In this document: in pieces, positions 44,257-51,180 of the stretch
Layout: every line of letters begins with the position of its first letter
Position numbering within the stretch: position 1 is the first letter of the stretch
Source of the DNA: Paracoccaceae bacterium
Lineage (GTDB): Bacteria > Pseudomonadota > Alphaproteobacteria > Rhodobacterales > Rhodobacteraceae
Assembly (NCBI GenBank): GCA_024226455.1
Contig: JAAELR010000153.1
Span: 1-51,180, forward strand
DNA length: 51,180 nucleotides
Reading direction: 5' to 3'
Made by a program: the position numbers and the translations under genes
Notes under the pieces: generated by a model
Told to the model about the DNA's origin: nothing
What the model saw: only the letters and a program-made list of their open reading frames with translations
Database searches by the model: none

Positions 44257-45352
<1,096 letters not shown>

Positions 45353-45382
45353 TCGCGCCGGTTTCCGGTTAAGATGCGGACA

Positions 45383-45404
45383 ACTCCGGCCCTTGGGCCG
45401 GGGT
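45383..45404 (+). promoter_or_regulatory. intercistronic stem-loop between tmoX and tmoW
   Basis: ACTCCGGCCC (45383-45392) pairs with GGGCCGGGGT (45395-45404) with one G-U, in the 77-base gap between tmoX and tmoW. As in the liv operon, a stem just after the binding-protein gene would favour its message over the ATPase and permease. Confidence 0.65.
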
Positions 45405-45429
45405 GGTTCAACAGGGGGGAGAGCGACTA

Positions 45430-46458
<1,029 letters not shown>

Positions 46459-46459
46459 G

Positions 46460-48436
46460 ATGGCCGATGTTACGGCGGATATCGAAGACACGAAGAACGG
46501 GCTGAGCAGCACGCGTGTGGCGCAGATCCTGTTGGTCGCGGCGGTCTTGCTGGCAGCCGCGCGTCCGGTGCTTCCCGAGTTCATGATCCGCGTGCCAGAG
46601 GCCTGGATTCCACCCTTTGCCCAATGGCTGGACTATTTCTTCAACGTGATCGTGATCGAGAAACTGAAGATCGCGGTGCTGACCCGCTGGTTCGCCGAAG
46701 GACCGCTGGAATTCATGCTGAACACCATGGCGAACCTGCTTGAAGGCAAGCGCCGCTGGCCCTTCCTGGGCCCGGTGCCCTGGACGGCGGTGGCGGCGGT
46801 GGCCGCAGTGGTGGGCTATTACCTGGGCGGCTGGCGCATGGCGGCTCTTGCGGGCGGCACGTTCATCTGGACCGCGCTGATCGGCCAGTGGAAGATTGCC
46901 ATGCAGACCATGTCGGTGCTGTCGGTGGCGGCTCCGCTGGCGTTTTTCACCGGGCTGCTGTTGGGTATCACGGCGTGGAAATGGGAACTGGTCAACCGCA
47001 TCATCAAGCCGGTGCTGAGCGTGCTGCAGACGCTGCCCTTCTTCACCTACCTGCTGCCGGCGGTGATCTTTTTCAAGGTCGGCCCGACGGCGGGCGCGGT
47101 GGCGACCATCGTCTATGCCATCCCGCCGATGATCCTGATGACCACGCTGGGGCTGAAGAAAGTGTCGCCAGAGGTGGTCGAGGCCGGCAAGATGGCCGGT
47201 TGCACCCGTTGGCAGATGCTGACCCGGGTCTACCTTCCCGCGGCGCGCACAGAGATCCTGGTGGGCGTCAACCAGGTGATCATGCTGTGTCTGGCCATGG
47301 TGGTTCTCACGGCCTTCATCGGCATGCCGGGGCTGGGCGCAAAGCTGCTGGCGATGATGGGGTCGTTCAAGCTGGGCCGCAGTTTCGAGATCGGGGTGAC
47401 CATCGTGCTGCTGGCGGTGATGCTGGACCGGCTGTCCAAGGCGTGGGTCGTGAAACTGCCTGAGCATCACGAAAAGGGCACGCCATGGTGGAAAGAGCAT
47501 GTCGTGCTGCTGACCGCCATCGGTGCGTTTGTGGTCTTTCTGGCGCTGGCGCAGTTTGTGCAGGTCTTCGACCATATCGGGCGCAAGCAGGACTTCTCGC
47601 GCGGCAAGGAGATCGACACCGCCATCAAGGGCTTTCTGGCCATCGACACGGTGCAGGCCTTTACCGGCTGGTGGCGCTGGTTTTTGAATGTCTGGATCCT
47701 GATCCCGTTCCGCAACGGGCTGTTGTGGATTCCGACCCCGGCCTTCATCCTTGGGATCGTGGCGTTTTCGTGCTGGCTGGGCGGCAAGCGACCGGCGATC
47801 TATGCGGCGCTGTTCTTTTCGCTGGTGGCGCTGTCGGGCTGGTGGGACCGCTCGGTGATCACGCTATACGCGGTGATCTCGGCGGTGATCCTGTCGATGT
47901 TCATCGGCCTGCCGCTGGGCATCCTGGCCTCGCGCAACGAGCGCTGGTCGCGGCGCATCCTTCTGGCCTGCGACACCGCGCAGACCTTCCCCAGCTTCAT
48001 CTACCTGATCCCGGCGATCATGCTCTTCGGCGTCAACGACGTGGCGGTTATCTTCTCGATCGTCATCTTCACCACGGTGCCGCTGACCCGCTATACGATC
48101 GAGGGGCTGCGCACCGTGCCGCCCGAGATGACCGAGGCCGCCGACATGTCCGGGGCGACCAAGCGGCAGAAACTGCTGACGGTGCAGCTGCCGCTGGCGT
48201 TGCCCACGATGGCGGTGGGCTTCAACCAGGCGATCATGTTCGCGTTCTTCATGGTGATCATCGCCGCCTTCATTGGCACCCAGGACCTGGGGCAGGAACT
48301 GCAGCGCACGCTGGCGGGCACCGATCTGGGCAAGAACTTCGTGCTTGGCATTTGCGTGTCGCTGATGGCGCTGTCATTCGACCTGACGATCCTGAGTTGG
48401 GCCGAGCGGCGCAAGAGGGCGCTGGGGCTGGCATGA
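46460..48436 (+). CDS. tmoV: TMAO ABC transporter permease, fused two-domain
   Basis: 658-residue permease with two permease domains in one chain. Each has an EAA-type loop that contacts the ATPase: EAGKMAGCTRWQMLTRVYLPAAR near residue 240 and EAADMSGATKRQKLLTVQLPLALP near 558. Each domain is followed by LGLP/IGLP-type helices of the ProW family. A single fused chain in place of a ProW homodimer is characteristic of TmoV. It starts one base after the tmoW stop (TGAGATG). Between the halves (about 340-400) is a loop with charged residues (HIGRKQDFSRGKEIDT). Confidence 0.85.
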   Translation: MADVTADIEDTKNGLSSTRVAQILLVAAVLLAAARPVLPEFMIRVPEAWIPPFAQWLDYFFNVIVIEKLKIAVLTRWFAEGPLEFMLNTMANLLEGKRRWPFLGPVPWTAVAAVAAVVGYYLGGWRMAALAGGTFIWTALIGQWKIAMQTMSVLSVAAPLAFFTGLLLGITAWKWELVNRIIKPVLSVLQTLPFFTYLLPAVIFFKVGPTAGAVATIVYAIPPMILMTTLGLKKVSPEVVEAGKMAGCTRWQMLTRVYLPAARTEILVGVNQVIMLCLAMVVLTAFIGMPGLGAKLLAMMGSFKLGRSFEIGVTIVLLAVMLDRLSKAWVVKLPEHHEKGTPWWKEHVVLLTAIGAFVVFLALAQFVQVFDHIGRKQDFSRGKEIDTAIKGFLAIDTVQAFTGWWRWFLNVWILIPFRNGLLWIPTPAFILGIVAFSCWLGGKRPAIYAALFFSLVALSGWWDRSVITLYAVISAVILSMFIGLPLGILASRNERWSRRILLACDTAQTFPSFIYLIPAIMLFGVNDVAVIFSIVIFTTVPLTRYTIEGLRTVPPEMTEAADMSGATKRQKLLTVQLPLALPTMAVGFNQAIMFAFFMVIIAAFIGTQDLGQELQRTLAGTDLGKNFVLGICVSLMALSFDLTILSWAERRKRALGLA

Positions 48437-48539
48437 CGGCGCGGTTTTTCCCGGGAGCGCGGCGTCCACGTTGCGCCCGTTACAGCGGGGCACCCGCCGC
48501 GCGCGGCAACGTTGGCGCGTGTTGTGGGGGAGACCGGCG

Positions 48540-50927
48540 ATGAATGTGCAATCCGGCACCGTCCGGCGAGTGACAGAAATGCCCTGGGAACGCCGCGGGG
48601 TCACGGCCCCCGGCCTGCCGGTGCTGCCCCATGGGGTGGAACGGCACCCGGTTCCCGGCGGCGGCTCGCGCGCGGTGCCGGTTTATCGCGGCGACGAGGT
48701 CATCGTTCTGGACCGCGAGGGGCTGCAGCCCGGCGAATTGGTGATCTTTGGTCCCGACCGCCGCTCTGACGCGGCAATGCTGGGCGCAACCGGTACCGGG
48801 CGGCCGGCCGCGACCATCGAAACGCTGGTCGGCGGCGCGCCTTCGGGCGCGCGGGTGCTGCGGGCACTGGCGGCGGTCGGGTTCGACATCGAGACCGGCG
48901 ACGCGGTGCCGGTCTTTGCCGACGGGTCGCGCCCCGGCGATCAGGCGGCATTCACCTGCGAGACCGACGGTCTGCTGATCTGCGCCGCCCCCGGCGGTCC
49001 GATGCGCCCCGACCGGCAGGACGCCCCGACCGGGTTGATCCTATATATCCGCCGCGCCGACCCCGGGGTTTCGAAAGCAGCGTTCGGCCCGCCAGACCCG
49101 CTGGCAGACCCGTTGCGCGACATAAACATCCAGCCGGGCAATGCTGTCTCTTTTGAGGTAAAAGCGGGCGAATTCATCCAGATCCTCGATGTTCAGGGCC
49201 GCGAATGCAGCGATTTCCAGGCGTTCAGCCAGCGCGCGCTGGACAAGGGGCTGGAGCGAGAGATCGATCCCACCACCACCCGCAGTCTGATGGGCCGTCT
49301 TTATCCCACCCCCGGGACCTTCAGCAAATTCTGGACCGCCGACCAGGAGCCGCTGGCCGAGATCTTGCAGGACACCTGCGGCCGGCACGATACGTTCGGG
49401 CTGGCCTGCACCGCGCGTTACTACGAAGACCTCGGCTATCCGGGTCACGTGAACTGCTCTGACAACATGAACGCCGAACTTGCCAAGCGCGGCATTCGCC
49501 CCCGTGGCGGTTGGCCGGCGATCAATTTCTTCTTCAACACCATGCTGGACGACACGCATGCGCTGGGCATGGACGACCCCTGGTCGCGGCCCGGTGACTT
49601 CGTTCTGCTTCGGGCGCTTACCGATCTGGTCTGCGTCTGCACCGCCTGTCCCTGCGATATCGACCCGGCAAACGGCTGGAATCCCACCGATATCCAGGTC
49701 CGCACCTATAAGGCGGGCGAGGATTTTCAGCGATCAACAGGCTATCGGACCTCAGCGGAGGCGGATGTGGAAATGACCAAGAAGACCGGATTTCACGACT
49801 GCTTTGCCCGCCATACCCGCGATTTCGTCGAGTATAACGGCTATTGGCTGGCGAACAGCTTTCCCAGTGTGGGCACCATCGGCGAATACTGGGCGGTGCG
49901 CGAAAAGGCCGCCGTGATGGACCTGTCACCATTGCGGAAATACGAGGTTACCGGACCGGATGCCGAAGAGCTTTTGCAAACTTGCCTGACCCGCAACATG
50001 AAGAAGCTGGCCGTGGGGCAGGTGAGGTATACCGCCATGTGCTATGACCACGGCGGCATGATCGACGACGGAACAATCTATCGGCTGGGAGAGACCAATT
50101 TCCGCTGGATCGGCGGCAACGACACCGGCGGGCTGTGGCTGCGCGAGCAGGCCGGCAAGCGCGGGCTGAACGCCTGGGTGCGCAACTCTACCGATCAGTT
50201 GCACAACATTGCCGTGCAGGGGCGGCACTCGCGCGATATCATGGCAGAGATCTTCTGGACCCCGCCGACCCAGCCCACGATAGAAGAGCTGCCCTGGTTC
50301 CGGCTGACCATTGCACGCCTGGGCGACTATTCCGGCACCTCGGCGGTGATCTCGCGCACAGGCTATTCGGGGGAACTGGGATACGAGATCTTCTGCCACC
50401 CCAAGGACGCGCCCGAGATCTTCGAGCGGGTCTGGGAAACAGGAGAGCCCTTCGGGATGCAACCACTGGGACTGGCGGCGCTCGACATGATGCGGATCGA
50501 GGCGGGGTTGATCTTTGCCGGGTCCGAATTCGACGACCAGACCGACCCCTGGGAGGCCGGTATCGGGTTCACCGTGCCACTGAAGAGCAAAGCGGACGAA
50601 TTCATCGGCCGCGCGGCGCTGGAAGAGCGCAAGGCGCATCCGCAGCGCAGGCTGGTGGGATTCGAAATTGAGGGCGGCGTGGTGCCGTCGCCGGGTGACT
50701 GTGTACGCCTGGGCAAGGCGCAGATCGGAGAGATCACGTCAGCCATGAAATCGCCGATCCTCGGCAAGGTCATCGCACTGGGCCGGGTCGCCGTCACCCA
50801 TGCCGAGCCCGGCACCGAGATCGAGATCGGCCAGCTTGACGGGATGCAGAAACGGCTGAAGGCGCGGGTCGCGGCCTTCCCGCATTTCGATCCTGGCAAG
50901 GAACGGGTGAAAGGCAACTACGACTGA
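48540..50927 (+). CDS. tdm: TMAO demethylase-like DUF1989-GcvT fusion
   Basis: 795-residue two-domain protein. The N-terminal half (to about 400) is DUF1989, a zinc-binding domain with cysteines at 280 (TCGRHDTFG), 365, 367, 370 and 372 (VCVCTACPCD). The C-terminal half (about 415-795) is a GcvT-type tetrahydrofolate domain with VMDLSPLRKYEVTGPDAEELL and SRTGYSGELGYE. This arrangement matches TMAO demethylase, which turns TMAO into dimethylamine and formaldehyde, the latter captured by folate. The ATG at 48540 follows GGGGGAGA by about eight bases. It is the fourth gene of the tmo operon. Metal ligation is inferred from the cysteine spacing. Confidence 0.83.
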   Translation: MNVQSGTVRRVTEMPWERRGVTAPGLPVLPHGVERHPVPGGGSRAVPVYRGDEVIVLDREGLQPGELVIFGPDRRSDAAMLGATGTGRPAATIETLVGGAPSGARVLRALAAVGFDIETGDAVPVFADGSRPGDQAAFTCETDGLLICAAPGGPMRPDRQDAPTGLILYIRRADPGVSKAAFGPPDPLADPLRDINIQPGNAVSFEVKAGEFIQILDVQGRECSDFQAFSQRALDKGLEREIDPTTTRSLMGRLYPTPGTFSKFWTADQEPLAEILQDTCGRHDTFGLACTARYYEDLGYPGHVNCSDNMNAELAKRGIRPRGGWPAINFFFNTMLDDTHALGMDDPWSRPGDFVLLRALTDLVCVCTACPCDIDPANGWNPTDIQVRTYKAGEDFQRSTGYRTSAEADVEMTKKTGFHDCFARHTRDFVEYNGYWLANSFPSVGTIGEYWAVREKAAVMDLSPLRKYEVTGPDAEELLQTCLTRNMKKLAVGQVRYTAMCYDHGGMIDDGTIYRLGETNFRWIGGNDTGGLWLREQAGKRGLNAWVRNSTDQLHNIAVQGRHSRDIMAEIFWTPPTQPTIEELPWFRLTIARLGDYSGTSAVISRTGYSGELGYEIFCHPKDAPEIFERVWETGEPFGMQPLGLAALDMMRIEAGLIFAGSEFDDQTDPWEAGIGFTVPLKSKADEFIGRAALEERKAHPQRRLVGFEIEGGVVPSPGDCVRLGKAQIGEITSAMKSPILGKVIALGRVAVTHAEPGTEIEIGQLDGMQKRLKARVAAFPHFDPGKERVKGNYD

Positions 50928-51180
50928 CCGGCCGACGTCGGCCCCGCCAAATAGCGCGCTCCGATGTTTGGATGTCGTATGATCCTGACCGAGTGTTCCC
51001 GCGCAGGCATTCCTCGCCGATGAGTCCGGCCCCGCGCACCCGGTGGATTCAGGCGCGAAGCGCAACGTTTGTATTGAACCGTATTGTGAGCGTTTTTCCA
51101 AGTTCGTTTAGAAATGCCTCTGCTGGAGACCGAAAACCGAGGCATTTTCGGGGTGTCAGATTGATGGTCATTGCAACATC
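50928..51180. other. 3' intergenic region after tdm with palindromes
   Basis: No gene is supported in the 253 bases after tdm. A 14-bp perfect palindrome (50930-50943) lies directly after the stop. Near the window end AAATGCCTC (51112-51120) and GAGGCATTT (51139-51147) form a 9-bp stem with an 18-base loop; this may be a terminator of tdm or an operator for the gene beyond the window. The region is AT-richer than tdm. Confidence 0.5.

Overview
The window looks like chromosomal DNA of a marine alphaproteobacterium of the Roseobacter group (Rhodobacteraceae). Evidence: high GC with NNC/NNG codon use, the propionyl-CoA carboxylase and methylmalonyl-CoA mutase neighbourhood, a short prolyl-tRNA synthetase without an editing insertion, the order AI-2E-type permease/hdaA/ppk/ppx, FnrL-type boxes, and a trimethylamine N-oxide (TMAO) uptake and demethylation cluster. 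No tRNA, rRNA, CRISPR array, insertion sequence or prophage was seen.

Region 1 (1-11.0 kb) is propionate/methylmalonyl-CoA metabolism. It opens with the last 30 codons of pccB. Then come an AT-rich membrane-protein gene that looks foreign, a RidA-like gene, a methyltransferase-like gene, small exported proteins, a structured 577-base gap, pccA, a membrane protein, a DUF4174-like gene on the other strand, the mutase gene scpA, a MAPEG-like gene and a VOC-fold gene. A 20-bp perfect palindrome with core TTTGCAAA lies in the pcc region and could be a PccR-type operator.

Region 2 (11.2-24.8 kb) is housekeeping: a TerB/J-domain protein, an endonuclease/exonuclease/phosphatase-fold protein, ppx and ppk (polyphosphate), hdaA (DnaA inactivation), an AI-2E-type permease, a methyltransferase, proS, a tandem PAN-domain secreted protein, a DUF2937-like protein and lolC-lolD (lipoprotein export).

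Region 3 (24.8-27.8 kb) is the most unusual accessory stretch. Four tandem paralogous mono-heme c-type cytochromes (two periplasmic, two predicted lipoproteins) have three FNR-type boxes at nearly the same distance from the starts of three of them. A small Cys/Met-rich secreted protein and an L,D-transpeptidase follow.

Region 4 (27.9-43.2 kb) combines a branched-chain-amino-acid-type ABC transporter (binding protein with a Tat-type signal), a class I glutamine amidotransferase, a GntR regulator, a DAO-type flavoprotein, a type III glutamine-synthetase-like ligase and a split glutamate-synthase set (GlxB, GlxC, GlxD), plus a nitrilase-fold amidase and two unrecognised proteins. This reads as amine or amide nitrogen assimilation through gamma-glutamyl or N-alkyl-glutamate intermediates; the substrate is not determined by sequence.

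Region 5 (43.2-51.2 kb) holds a divergent LysR regulator and a TMAO system: binding protein (tmoX), ATPase (tmoW), two-domain permease (tmoV) and a DUF1989-GcvT fusion matching TMAO demethylase (tdm). Regions 4 and 5 may act together, with methylated amines from TMAO feeding the gamma-glutamyl/Glx route, but that link is inference. A dispersed inverted-repeat family, one copy with perfect 32-bp arms, sits downstream of genes at three places.
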